From contig NZ_JACBFY010000003.1 of the NCBI RefSeq assembly GCF_021401245.1, forward strand, positions 62,001 to 126,000: a stretch of DNA of 64,000 nt, given 5' to 3'. The notes beneath the pieces are model-generated. The model worked only from the letters and a program-made list of their open reading frames with translations. It did not search any database and had not been told where the DNA came from. The DNA comes from Pseudacidovorax sp. NFM-22 (GTDB lineage Bacteria; Pseudomonadota; Gammaproteobacteria; Burkholderiales; Burkholderiaceae_C). Shown here one piece after another: positions 36,928-45,656 of this stretch (position 1 is the stretch's first letter; each line of letters begins with the position of its first letter). A program made the position numbers and the translations under genes.

Positions 36928-36977
36928 GCGCGGGTGGGTTCTCCTGTCTGGCGTCGATCGGTTGGGCCTGGGGCGGC

Positions 36978-38141
36978 TCAGCCGCGGGCGTTGCCCAGGC
37001 AGGCACGCGCCGCGGCGCTGGCCGTCATCTGCGTGCGGTACCACTCGTGGAAGTGCTGCATGCCGTCTTCCATAGGGCTCTGGTAGGGGCCGACCTCGTT
37101 GTCGCCGCGCTGGAAGAGGGCGAGGCGCCCGGCGTCCATGCGCTCGCCGATCTCGTCGTCCTCGATGCAGGTCTCCATGTAGGCGGCCTGCTGCGCCTCG
37201 ACGAACTCGCGCTCGAAGTGGGCGATTTCCTCGGGGTAGTAGAACTCGACCACGTTCATGGTCTTGTGCGGCCCCATGGGATGCAGCGTCGACACGGTCA
37301 GCACATGCGGGTACCACTCCACCATGATGTGGGGGTAGTAGGTCAGCCAGATGGCGCCGAACTCGGGCGGGCGGCCACTGCGGTAGCGCAGCAGCTCGTC
37401 ATGCCAGCGCTCGTACACCGGGCTGCCGGCCCGGCCGAGGCGGTTGGCCACGCCCACGGTCTGCACCGAGTACTGCGGCTTGAACTCCCAGCGCAGGTCG
37501 TCGCAGGTCACGAAGTTGCCCAGGCCTGGATGGAAAGGACCGACGTGGTAGTCCTCCAGGTAGACCTCGATGAAGGTCTTCCAGTTGTAGTTGCACTCGT
37601 GCATCTCGACGCGGTCGAGCACGTAGCCGTCGAAGTTCAGGTGGGCGCGCGGGCCCATGCCGGCCAGGTCGGCCTCGATGTCGCGGCCGTTGTCCTCGAA
37701 CAGCAGGCCGTTCCATTCGCGCAGGCCATAGGTGTGCAGGTTGAGGCACGGGTCCTGGGCGAAATGCGGTGCGCCCAGCAGCGTGCCGGTGGGCGAGGGG
37801 CCGGCGGCGTTGTAGGTCCAGCGGTGCAGCGGGCAGACGATGTGGCCTCCGCTCTGGCGCGGCAGCTCGCCCTTGCCGCGCAGGATCACGGCCTGGCGGT
37901 GGCGGCAGACGTTGGAGATGAGCTCGACGCCACGCGGCGTGTGCACCAGCGCGCGGCCTTCGCCTTCCTGCGGCAGCGTGTGGTAGCTGCCGGCCTCGGG
38001 CACCCACAGCTTGTGGCCCACATAGCGTGGGCCCTGCTTGAAGAGTGTTTCCATTTCGCTCGCATAGAGCGCCTCGTCGAAGTAGCTGGAGACCGGAAGT
38101 TGGCTCGAAGCCTGCTGCAGTCGAAGACTTAAATCAGACAT
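36978..38141 (-). CDS. Rieske non-haem iron oxygenase alpha subunit
   Basis: This 387-residue ring-hydroxylating-oxygenase-type protein has a Rieske [2Fe-2S] site with Cys79, His81, Cys103 and His106. The catalytic domain carries the mononuclear-iron region EDYHVGPFH (His199, His204) and a later acidic ligand region IEDDEIGERM. The ATG at 38141 starts a normal-length protein. No ferredoxin, reductase or beta-subunit gene is adjacent, so electrons must come from elsewhere; a plant-type ferredoxin is encoded at 62880-63170. The substrate is unknown. Confidence 0.87.
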   Translation of the reverse strand: MSDLSLRLQQASSQLPVSSYFDEALYASEMETLFKQGPRYVGHKLWVPEAGSYHTLPQEGEGRALVHTPRGVELISNVCRHRQAVILRGKGELPRQSGGHIVCPLHRWTYNAAGPSPTGTLLGAPHFAQDPCLNLHTYGLREWNGLLFEDNGRDIEADLAGMGPRAHLNFDGYVLDRVEMHECNYNWKTFIEVYLEDYHVGPFHPGLGNFVTCDDLRWEFKPQYSVQTVGVANRLGRAGSPVYERWHDELLRYRSGRPPEFGAIWLTYYPHIMVEWYPHVLTVSTLHPMGPHKTMNVVEFYYPEEIAHFEREFVEAQQAAYMETCIEDDEIGERMDAGRLALFQRGDNEVGPYQSPMEDGMQHFHEWYRTQMTASAAARACLGNARG

Positions 38142-38372
38142 GGGTGACCTGACCAAGCTCCCCACAGGGAGGTAACGCGAAGTGGAAACCCCTGTTTTCT
38201 CTGACCCGGAAGGGGTGGCCTCCTGGAGGAATGGGCAGAAAAAATGAAGCCGGCTGGCGCCGGCGCAGGGAATGAGCCGGAATTGTACCCCGGTTTTATC
38301 CCGTGCCATGACCGTGGGCGACGAAGGCGCCGGTCCCGCCGATGGCCGACAGGCGCCTCGGACGGCGCCTCC

Positions 38373-38378
38373 TAGAAT
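38373..38378 (+). promoter_or_regulatory. -10 box upstream of xseB-ispA-dxs
   Basis: TAGAAT lies 30 bases before the xseB start in the 267-bp gap shared with the divergent Rieske oxygenase gene. No convincing -35 element accompanies it. Confidence 0.35.
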
Positions 38379-38408
38379 CGCGCGTTTCACCTTCCGACAA
38401 CCTTCCGA

Positions 38409-38663
38409 ATGCCCAAGGCCGCCCCCGCAGCCGCGCCTGCGCCCGACACCGCCGATCTGCCCGCCAGCTACGAGGCAGGTCTGCAGGAACTGGAGCAACT
38501 GGTGGCCGCGCTCGAATCGGGCCAGCTTCCTCTCGACCAACTGCTCGCCGGCTACCAGCGCGGCGCCCGCCTGCTGGCCTTCTGCCGCGAGCGCCTGCAG
38601 GCCGTCGAGGAGCAGATCAAGGTGCTGGACGCCGGCAACCTCAAGCCATGGACGGGCGCCTGA
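38409..38663 (+). CDS. xseB: Exodeoxyribonuclease VII small subunit
   Basis: This 84-residue protein has an Ala/Pro-rich N-terminal ~18 residues. The XseB helical hairpin follows, with [19 protein letters not shown] and a second helix ending EEQIKVLD. With XseA it degrades single-stranded DNA in both directions. Its stop overlaps the ispA start as TGATG, the usual arrangement with ispA and dxs in proteobacteria. XseA is not in this window. Confidence 0.92.
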   Translation: MPKAAPAAAPAPDTADLPASYEAGLQELEQLVAALESGQLPLDQLLAGYQRGARLLAFCRERLQAVEEQIKVLDAGNLKPWTGA

Positions 38664-39598
38664 TGGCCACGGCTGCCTGGACGCCGGCCGAACTCTCGGC
38701 CTGGATGCGCCCGCAGTTGGCGCGTGTGGAAGCTGCGCTCGAGCAATGGGTGGGCGCCGGTGCGCCGGCTTCGCTGGCTGAGCCCATGCGCTATGCGGTG
38801 CTCGATGGCGGCAAGCGCCTGCGCCCGCTGCTGGTGCTGGCCGCCGCGCGGGCGGCTGGATCGGGCAGCGCGCCCGCCTGGCTGGACGACGCGGCCCTGC
38901 GCGCCGCCTGTGGCGTCGAGCTGATCCATGCCTATTCCCTCGTGCACGACGACATGCCCTGCATGGACAACGACGTGCTGCGCCGGGGCAAGCCGACGGT
39001 GCACGTGCGCTTCGGCGAAGCGGGCGCGCTGCTGGCGGGAGACGCGCTGCAGGCCCAGGCCTTCGAACTGATCGCGCCGCCGGACGGCACCGCCGTGGCG
39101 CTGCCTGCGCAGGTGCAGGCCCGCCTCGTCGCGTTGCTGGCGCGTGGCGCCGGTGCCTGCGGCATGGCCGGCGGCCAGGCCATCGACCTGGCCAGTGTCG
39201 GCCGGCGGCTGGACGAGGCGCAGTTGCGCGAGATGCACCGCCTCAAGACCGGTGCCCTGCTGCAGGCCAGCGTCGAGATGGGCGCCGCCTGCGCTGGCGA
39301 ACTGCCCGCCGTCGCCACCGACGGCCTGCGCGCCTTCGGCGCGGCCATCGGCCTGGCCTTCCAGGTGGTGGACGACGTGCTCGACGTCACCGCCGATTCC
39401 GCCACCCTGGGCAAGACGGCCGGCAAGGATGCCGCCGCCGACAAGCCCACCTACGTCGCCTTGCTGGGCCTGGACGGCGCCCGCGCCGAAGCCGACCGCC
39501 TGCTGGCCCAGGCGCTGGCCGCGCTCGATGCCAGCGGCCTGGCCGACACCGCCGCCCTGGCCGCCCTGGCCCGAATGGTCGTTGCGCGCGACCGGTAG
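38663..39598 (+). CDS. ispA: Polyprenyl diphosphate synthase (farnesyl type)
   Basis: This 311-residue all-helical prenyltransferase condenses isopentenyl diphosphate with allylic diphosphates, most likely to farnesyl diphosphate. GGKRLRP precedes the first Asp-rich motif DDMPCMD at residues 96-102, and the second is DDVLD. The extended first motif (DDxxxxD) is usual for bacterial short-chain synthases. ATG 38663 overlaps the xseB stop; an in-frame ATG at 38648 is an alternative. It is followed 20 bases later by dxs, which supplies its precursor pathway. Confidence 0.92.
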   Translation: MATAAWTPAELSAWMRPQLARVEAALEQWVGAGAPASLAEPMRYAVLDGGKRLRPLLVLAAARAAGSGSAPAWLDDAALRAACGVELIHAYSLVHDDMPCMDNDVLRRGKPTVHVRFGEAGALLAGDALQAQAFELIAPPDGTAVALPAQVQARLVALLARGAGACGMAGGQAIDLASVGRRLDEAQLREMHRLKTGALLQASVEMGAACAGELPAVATDGLRAFGAAIGLAFQVVDDVLDVTADSATLGKTAGKDAAADKPTYVALLGLDGARAEADRLLAQALAALDASGLADTAALAALARMVVARDR

Positions 39599-39618
39599 CC
39601 TTTTTCGAACATCGCCCC

Positions 39619-41472
39619 ATGGCACCTCTTCTCCCCACGATCCACGATCCCGCCGACCTGCGTCGCCTGCCGCGCGAGCAGCTGCGCCAGCTGGCCGACG
39701 AGGTGCGGGCCTGCGTGCTCGACAACGTGTCGCGCACCGGCGGCCATCTCAGCTCCAACCTCGGCACGGTGGAGCTCACGGTGGCGCTGCACTATGTCTT
39801 CGACACGCCCGAGGACCGCATCGTGTGGGACGTGGGTCACCAGACCTATCCGCACAAGATCCTTACCGGCCGGCGCGAGCGCATGCCCACGCTGCGCCAA
39901 CAGGGCGGCATCTCCGGCTTTCCGCAGCGCACCGAAAGCGCCTACGACACCTTCGGCACGGCCCATTCCTCGACCAGCATCTCCGCCGCCCTGGGCATGG
40001 CCCTGGCCGCGCACCAGAAGGGCGAGACGCGCCATGCCATCGCCGTGATCGGCGACGGCGCGATGACCGCCGGCATGGCCTTCGAGGCGCTGAACAACGC
40101 GGGCGTGTACGACGACGCGCGGCTGCTGGTGATCCTCAACGACAACGACATGTCGATCAGTCCGCCGGTGGGTGCGCTCAACCGCTACCTGGCGCAGCTG
40201 ATGAGCGGGCAGTTCTACGCGGCGGCCAAGGAGGTCGGCAAGAGCGTGCTCAAGGCGGCGCCACCGCTGTTCCAGCTCGCCAAGCGGCTGGAGGAGCAGG
40301 CCAAGGGCATGGTGGTGCCGGCCACGCTGTTCGAGAAGTTCGGCTTCAACTACATCGGGCCCATCGACGGCCACGACCTCGACTCGCTGATCCCCACGCT
40401 GGAGAACCTCAAGCAGCTCAAGGGTCCGCAGTTCCTGCATGTGGTCACGCGCAAGGGCCAGGGCTACAAGCTGGCCGAGGCCGATCCTGTGGCCTATCAC
40501 GGGCCCGGCAAGTTCGACCCGTCCATCGGCCTGGTCAAGCCCGCTGCCGCGCCGAAGAAGACCTTCACCCAGGTCTTCGGCCAGTGGCTGTGCGACATGG
40601 CGGCCAAGGACGGCCGGCTGGTGGGCATCACGCCCGCCATGCGCGAGGGCTCGGGCCTGGTGGAGTTCGAGCAGAAGTTCCCCGATCGGTACTACGACGT
40701 GGGCATCGCCGAGCAGCACGCCGTGACCTTCGCGGCCGGCCTGGCCTGCGAGGGCCTGAAGCCGGTGGTCGCCATCTACTCGACCTTCCTGCAGCGCGCC
40801 TACGACCAGCTGATCCACGACGTGGCGATCCAGAACCTGCCGGTGGTCTTTGCGCTGGACCGCGCGGGCCTGGTGGGGGCGGATGGCGCCACGCACGCGG
40901 GGGCGTACGACATCCCTTTCCTGCGCTGCGTGCCCAACATGGCCGTGGCCTGCCCGGCCGACGAGGCCGAATGCCGGCAGTTGCTGTCCACAGCTTTTGC
41001 GCAGAACCATCCGGTGGCGGTGCGCTATCCGCGCGGCGCGGGCGTGGGCACCGTGCCTGCGTTGTCGCTCGATGCCCTCCCTTATGGCAAGGGAGAGGTG
41101 CGGCGCCAGGGCCATCGCATCGCCATCCTCGCTTTCGGCACGCTGCTGTACCCGGCGCTGGAGGCCGGCCAGGCGCTGGACGCCACGGTGGTCAACATGC
41201 GCTGGGCCAAGCCCCTGGACGAGGCGTTGCTGCGCGAGGTGGCCGAGGGCCACGAGGCGCTGGTGACGATCGAAGAGGGGGCCATCATGGGCGGTGCGGG
41301 CAGCGCCGTGCTCGAGGCCTTGCAGGCCGCGGGCATCCAGCGTCCGGTGCTGCAACTGGGCCTGCCCGACCGCTTCATCGAGCATGGCGACCCGGGCCGC
41401 CTGTTGGCCGGGCTGGGGCTGGATGCCGCGGGCATCCGCAGTGCCGTCGAGGCGCGCTTCGGCACGGCCTGA
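39619..41472 (+). CDS. dxs: 1-deoxy-D-xylulose-5-phosphate synthase
   Basis: This 617-residue thiamine-diphosphate enzyme joins pyruvate and glyceraldehyde 3-phosphate in the first step of the MEP isoprenoid pathway. The N-terminal TPP domain has [18 protein letters not shown] and the metal/TPP motif [18 protein letters not shown]. The central domain has the [14 protein letters not shown] region with the catalytic glutamate, and a C-terminal transketolase domain ends the protein. The gene completes the xseB-ispA-dxs operon. Confidence 0.96.
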   Translation: MAPLLPTIHDPADLRRLPREQLRQLADEVRACVLDNVSRTGGHLSSNLGTVELTVALHYVFDTPEDRIVWDVGHQTYPHKILTGRRERMPTLRQQGGISGFPQRTESAYDTFGTAHSSTSISAALGMALAAHQKGETRHAIAVIGDGAMTAGMAFEALNNAGVYDDARLLVILNDNDMSISPPVGALNRYLAQLMSGQFYAAAKEVGKSVLKAAPPLFQLAKRLEEQAKGMVVPATLFEKFGFNYIGPIDGHDLDSLIPTLENLKQLKGPQFLHVVTRKGQGYKLAEADPVAYHGPGKFDPSIGLVKPAAAPKKTFTQVFGQWLCDMAAKDGRLVGITPAMREGSGLVEFEQKFPDRYYDVGIAEQHAVTFAAGLACEGLKPVVAIYSTFLQRAYDQLIHDVAIQNLPVVFALDRAGLVGADGATHAGAYDIPFLRCVPNMAVACPADEAECRQLLSTAFAQNHPVAVRYPRGAGVGTVPALSLDALPYGKGEVRRQGHRIAILAFGTLLYPALEAGQALDATVVNMRWAKPLDEALLREVAEGHEALVTIEEGAIMGGAGSAVLEALQAAGIQRPVLQLGLPDRFIEHGDPGRLLAGLGLDAAGIRSAVEARFGTA

Positions 41473-41543
41473 CCCGCGCGCTGCGTGGGCGCGTTCCGGG
41501 CACCGCAAGGGGAAACCCCACGGGGCCGCCGGGTGCATCTTTT

Positions 41544-41549
41544 TAGAAT
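41544..41549 (+). promoter_or_regulatory. -10 box of the TRAP receptor gene
   Basis: TAGAAT follows a T run 72 bases before the TRAP receptor ATG. It would give dctP its own promoter separate from dxs. Confidence 0.35.
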
Positions 41550-41621
41550 CGGTCCTCTTCAGAGTCGACAACGCGGCCACGGGCCGCGTTCGTATTTCAG
41601 CTGTTCAACGGAGTCAAGCTC

Positions 41622-42704
41622 ATGGATCGTCGTTCCATCATCAAAAATGCCGGCCTCGCTGGTGTCCTGGCCGCCGGTGTGGCGCCAGCGGTGCACGCGC
41701 AGGCCGCAGTGCGCTGGCGCCTCGCATCGAGCTTCCCTCGTTCGCTCGACACCATCTTCGGCAGCGCCGAAATGCTGTCCAAGACGATCAAGGCCATGTC
41801 GGGTGGCAAGTTCGAGATCACCGTGCACCCCGCCGGTGAACTGATGCCGGCCTTCGGCGTCGTCGATGCGCTGCAAGGCGACACCATCGAGATGGCCCAG
41901 TCCGCCGCCTATTACTTCACCGGCAAGGACCCGGTCTTCGCCTTCAGCTGCGCCGTGCCCTTCGGCCTGACCGCGCGCCAGAACACCGCGTGGAAGGACT
42001 ACGGCGGTGGCCGCAAGCTGCTCGACGACTTCTTCGCCAAGTACAACTTCCGCACCGCCAGCGCCGGCAACACCGGCACGCAGATGGGCGGCTGGTACCG
42101 CAAGGAAATCAAGACCGTCGAGGACCTCAAGGGTCTGAAGATGCGCATGGGCGGCGGCGTGTTCGGCGAGGCGATGCAGAAGCTCGGCGTGGTGCCGCAG
42201 AACATGCCGGCTGGCGACGTCTACCAGGCCCTCGAGAAGGGCACGCTGGATGCGGCCGAATTCGTCGGCCCCTACGACGATGCCAAGCTGGGCTTCAACA
42301 AGGTCGCGCCCTACTACTACTACCCCGGCTGGTGGGAAGGCGGCGCCGACCTGGAGTTCTTCATCAACGTGAAGAAATTCAATGCGCTGTCCGACGAGAA
42401 CAAGGCGATCCTGAACGCCGCGATGGCCGTGGCCGCCACCGACATGACCGCCAAGTACGACGCCTACAACCCCATCGCGCTGAAGAAGCTGGTGGCCGAG
42501 AAGACCCAGCTGAAGGCCTTCCCCAAGGCCGTGATGGATGCGGGCTTCAAGTCGTCGATGGAAGTCTTCGCCGACCACGAAGCCAAGTCGCCCGAGTTCA
42601 AGGCCATTCATCAGAGCATGCGCGCCTTCCAGCGCGACCAGATCCTGTGGAACCGCTTCTCGGAGTACCCGTTCAACCAGTACATGAACGGCGTCAAGAT
42701 CTGA
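41622..42704 (+). CDS. TRAP transporter substrate-binding protein, TakP-like
   Basis: This 360-residue DctP-family receptor has a twin-arginine-like N-terminus (MDRRSIIKNAGLAGVL) and signal cleavage near residue 27 (VHAQ). The ligand-binding region includes GNTGTQMGGWYRKEIKTVED with the family arginine that pairs with a carboxylate, and PYYYYPGWWEGG. It resembles TakP-type receptors that bind alpha-keto or small carboxylic acids. CGGAG precedes the ATG. The matching permease genes are on the opposite strand beyond a terminator. Confidence 0.9.
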   Translation: MDRRSIIKNAGLAGVLAAGVAPAVHAQAAVRWRLASSFPRSLDTIFGSAEMLSKTIKAMSGGKFEITVHPAGELMPAFGVVDALQGDTIEMAQSAAYYFTGKDPVFAFSCAVPFGLTARQNTAWKDYGGGRKLLDDFFAKYNFRTASAGNTGTQMGGWYRKEIKTVEDLKGLKMRMGGGVFGEAMQKLGVVPQNMPAGDVYQALEKGTLDAAEFVGPYDDAKLGFNKVAPYYYYPGWWEGGADLEFFINVKKFNALSDENKAILNAAMAVAATDMTAKYDAYNPIALKKLVAEKTQLKAFPKAVMDAGFKSSMEVFADHEAKSPEFKAIHQSMRAFQRDQILWNRFSEYPFNQYMNGVKI

Positions 42705-42764
42705 CGACGGTGCGGGCGCCGGGCCTGCCGGATGGCGGGCTCGACGACGCGATGCACACACAAG

Positions 42765-42790
42765 AAAGCCGCGCAGTGCGCGGCTTTTTT
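42765..42790. terminator. Bidirectional terminator between convergent TRAP genes
   Basis: AAAGCCGCGC pairs with GCGCGGCTTT around an AGT loop. On the plus strand six T residues follow or complete the stem; on the minus strand TTTCTT follows. It can end both the receptor transcript and the permease transcript. Confidence 0.85.
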
Positions 42791-42900
42791 GCGTCTGTCG
42801 TCATGGCCCGCGGTGATGACCGCGAGCCCCGCGCCGACGTCGCTCGAGGCGCGGCGTCCGGCGCAGGCGCCCGCACTGGACGTGGGCGGGCAGGCGGCGG

Positions 42901-44763
42901 CTAGTTGGAAGGCTGCGCCCGCTTGAGCGCCTCTTCCATCGCCTTGACCGGATCGTCCGGGGTGGACGCCGGCGCGTCCGCGTCGGGTGCGGGGGGTGCC
43001 GCCTCCGGGGAAGCCGGTGCCGCGGGCGCCGGATCACCGCCGGGCGCGGGCGTGCCGCCGTAGGGCTCTTCGCCGCTGCCGTAGCCGGCATCCGGCGAGG
43101 CCCCGCCGCCTTCGGGCTGCAGGCTCTCGCGCATCTGGTCGCCGATGCTCTTCAGGTCGTAGCTCTGCACCTTGTCCAGGCTGCCCGTGACCAGGTTGGG
43201 GAACGAGATCATCACGCCGACCATCACCAGCTGGATCAGCACGAAGGGAATGGCGCCCTTGTAGATCTGCATGGTCGTGACGGGCTGCATCACCGTGCGG
43301 GTCACGCGGTCCACGTACGGCTTGTCCGGCGCCACCGAGCGCAGGAAGAACAGCGCGAAGCCGAAGGGCGGGTGCATGAAGGAGGTCTGCATGTTCATCG
43401 CCAGCAGCACGCCGAACCAGATCAGGTCGATGCCCAGCTTGTCGGCCACGGGCGCCAGCAGCGGCACCACGATGAACGACAGCTCGAAGTAGTCGAGGAA
43501 GAAGGCCAGGAAGAAGATCAGCAGGTTCACAGCGACCAGGAAGCCCACCTGGCCACCGGGCAGGCTGGCCAGCAGGTGCTCGACCCAGATCGGTCCGTCC
43601 GCCGCCTGGAAGACCAGGCTGAAGATGGTGGCGCCGATCAGGATGAACATGACGAAGCTGCCGAGCTTGGTGGTGGCGGTCAGCGCCTGCTTGAGCAGCG
43701 TCATGTCCAGCCGCCCGCGCGCCCAGCCCATGATGAGCGCGCCGATGGCGCCCATCGCCCCGCCTTCGGTCGGCGTGGCAATGCCCAGGAAGATCGTGCC
43801 GAGCACCAGGAAGATCAGCAGCAGCGGCGGGATGAGCACGAAGGTCACGCGCTCGGCCAGCCTGGACAGCAGCCCCAGCCGCAGGTACTTGTTGAGCAGG
43901 GCGATCACCAGCGCGACGAAGGTGCCGCCGCACATCGCCACGACCACCTTTTCGTCCGTGGCGACCGAGGTCACCGTCTGGCCGCTCCACCAGCTGTGCA
44001 CATCGGTCAGGTGGCGTGCGACCAGCATCGACACGATGAAGGAGATGACCATGAGCACCAGCAGCGAGCGATAGCCGCCGCTGCCGTCGGGCTCGCGGTA
44101 GATGCGGGCCTCGGCGGGCAGCGCCGGCACGCTGGCGGGCCGGAAGATGGCCAGGAAGGCCACGTACAGCACATAGCAGCCCACCAGCATGAAGGCCGGG
44201 ACGAAGGCGCCCTTGTACATGTCGCCCACGCTCTTGCCGAGCTGGTCGGCCATGATGATCAGCACCAGCGAGGGCGGAAGGATCTGGGCCAGCGTGCCCG
44301 ATGCCGCGATCACCCCGCTGCTGAAGCGGCGGTCATAGCCGTAGCGCAGCATGATGGGCAGCGAGATCAGGCCCATGGAGATGACCGAGGCGGCCACCAC
44401 GCCGGTGGTGGCGGCCAGCAGCGCGCCGACGAAGACCACGGCCAGCGCCAGGCCCCCGCGCATGGGGCCGAACACCTGACCGACGGTGTCGAGCAGGTCC
44501 TCCGCCATGCCGCTGCGCTCCAGGATGAGCCCCATCAGCGTGAAGAAGGGCACCGCGAGCAGCGTGTCGTTGGCCATGATGCCGATCAGGCGCTGCGGCA
44601 GCCAGGCCATCACCGAGGACTGGAACACACCCAGTTCGATGCCGATGATGCCGAAGGTCAGCCCGCAGGCGCCAAGGCTGAAGGCCACCGGGAATCCCAG
44701 CAGCAGGAAGCAGATGAGCCCCGCGAACATGATCGGGGCGAAGTTGGCGGTGATGAACTCCAC
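42901..44763 (-). CDS. TRAP transporter large permease, DctM-type, extended
   Basis: This 620-residue membrane protein drives sodium- or proton-coupled uptake in TRAP systems. It has about 12 helices, with conserved GLISLPIMLRYGYDRRFSSG and MNMQTSFMHPPFGFALFFLRS regions. Unlike the usual ~430-residue DctM, it has an insert between helices (about 205-290) and a ~105-residue C-terminal tail rich in Pro, Ala, Gly and Asp. A GTG start at 44763 has GGGAG 8 bases upstream. It follows the small permease gene by 20 bases. Confidence 0.9.
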   Translation of the reverse strand: MEFITANFAPIMFAGLICFLLLGFPVAFSLGACGLTFGIIGIELGVFQSSVMAWLPQRLIGIMANDTLLAVPFFTLMGLILERSGMAEDLLDTVGQVFGPMRGGLALAVVFVGALLAATTGVVAASVISMGLISLPIMLRYGYDRRFSSGVIAASGTLAQILPPSLVLIIMADQLGKSVGDMYKGAFVPAFMLVGCYVLYVAFLAIFRPASVPALPAEARIYREPDGSGGYRSLLVLMVISFIVSMLVARHLTDVHSWWSGQTVTSVATDEKVVVAMCGGTFVALVIALLNKYLRLGLLSRLAERVTFVLIPPLLLIFLVLGTIFLGIATPTEGGAMGAIGALIMGWARGRLDMTLLKQALTATTKLGSFVMFILIGATIFSLVFQAADGPIWVEHLLASLPGGQVGFLVAVNLLIFFLAFFLDYFELSFIVVPLLAPVADKLGIDLIWFGVLLAMNMQTSFMHPPFGFALFFLRSVAPDKPYVDRVTRTVMQPVTTMQIYKGAIPFVLIQLVMVGVMISFPNLVTGSLDKVQSYDLKSIGDQMRESLQPEGGGASPDAGYGSGEEPYGGTPAPGGDPAPAAPASPEAAPPAPDADAPASTPDDPVKAMEEALKRAQPSN

Positions 44764-44783
44764 GTCGGTTACTCCCGTCCGGT

Positions 44784-45413
44784 TCAGCGGGTCTGCGGCG
44801 CCGTGGCAGCCGCTGTGTTGCCTTGGGCGTCGGCTTCGGCGCGCTGGCGCAGCACCTCGGCCAGTTCTTCCTCGGCGGTCTTCTCGCCGGGCTTGACGGT
44901 CGGGTCAGGGCCATCGCCGGTGAGGAAGGCGATGCGCTTGATCAGCTCGGACCAGCCCTGCAGCAGCAGCAGGGTGAAGCCGATCGGCAGCGCCAGCCAC
45001 ACCGGCCAGCGGATCAGTCCGCCGGGGTTGCCCGACATTTCGCCCGAGGCGAACTTCTGCATCGTCATGGGCACCGTGTAGTACAGCACCAGCAGGCACA
45101 CCGGCGTGAGGAAGAGCGCGAAGCCGACGATGTCGATCCAGATCTGCGCCTTCTTGGGCAGGCGGCTGTTGAGCACATCGATGCGCACATGCTCGCGGTT
45201 GAGCAGCGTGAAGCCCGCAGCCACCAGGAAGGACCAGGCGAAGAGGTACCACTGCACCTCGAGGAAGGCATTGGAACTGGTGTTGAAGATGTAGCGCACC
45301 AGCGCGTTGAGCGCACTGATGGCGGTCGACGCCATGATCAGCCAGATCACCACCTTGCCCACTTGTGCATTGAGCCAGTCGATGGTGCGCGAGAGCCTCA
45401 GCAAGCCTTGCAT
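44784..45413 (-). CDS. TRAP transporter small permease, DctQ-type
   Basis: This 209-residue protein has four membrane helices, the first around VVIWLIMASTAISALNALVRY, and an acidic/Ala-rich C-terminal tail. DctQ subunits form the membrane domain together with DctM. The receptor is probably the one encoded on the facing strand. GGAG lies shortly before the ATG. It lies 243 bp downstream of a hybrid histidine kinase gene in the same direction. Confidence 0.87.
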   Translation of the reverse strand: MQGLLRLSRTIDWLNAQVGKVVIWLIMASTAISALNALVRYIFNTSSNAFLEVQWYLFAWSFLVAAGFTLLNREHVRIDVLNSRLPKKAQIWIDIVGFALFLTPVCLLVLYYTVPMTMQKFASGEMSGNPGGLIRWPVWLALPIGFTLLLLQGWSELIKRIAFLTGDGPDPTVKPGEKTAEEELAEVLRQRAEADAQGNTAAATAPQTR

Positions 45414-45656
45414 GTCTACTCCATTTTTGAATTGGGCCTCTCAGATACGAACACACCCGGCACGCTGGCGTTGTGGGCCGCGAGCCGGGTGCGAAAGGCG
45501 GGCGGATTCTAAGGGGCCGCGTCGCGTCGACCATGAGGCGAACCCCCAGCCAGCGCGGGCCTTCAGCAGCGCCCGTCAGCGCGTTCTGGACCGCGGGCTG
45601 CGCGGTCTTCGCAGGGTCGGTTTCGGTCGTGCCGCGCGGTGCGGATGCGCAAGGAC

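Noticed and set aside
38142-38290. Possible riboswitch-like leader of the Rieske oxygenase gene
   Set aside because: Only a short CTCCC/GGGAG hairpin is visible, and no known riboswitch core could be matched.
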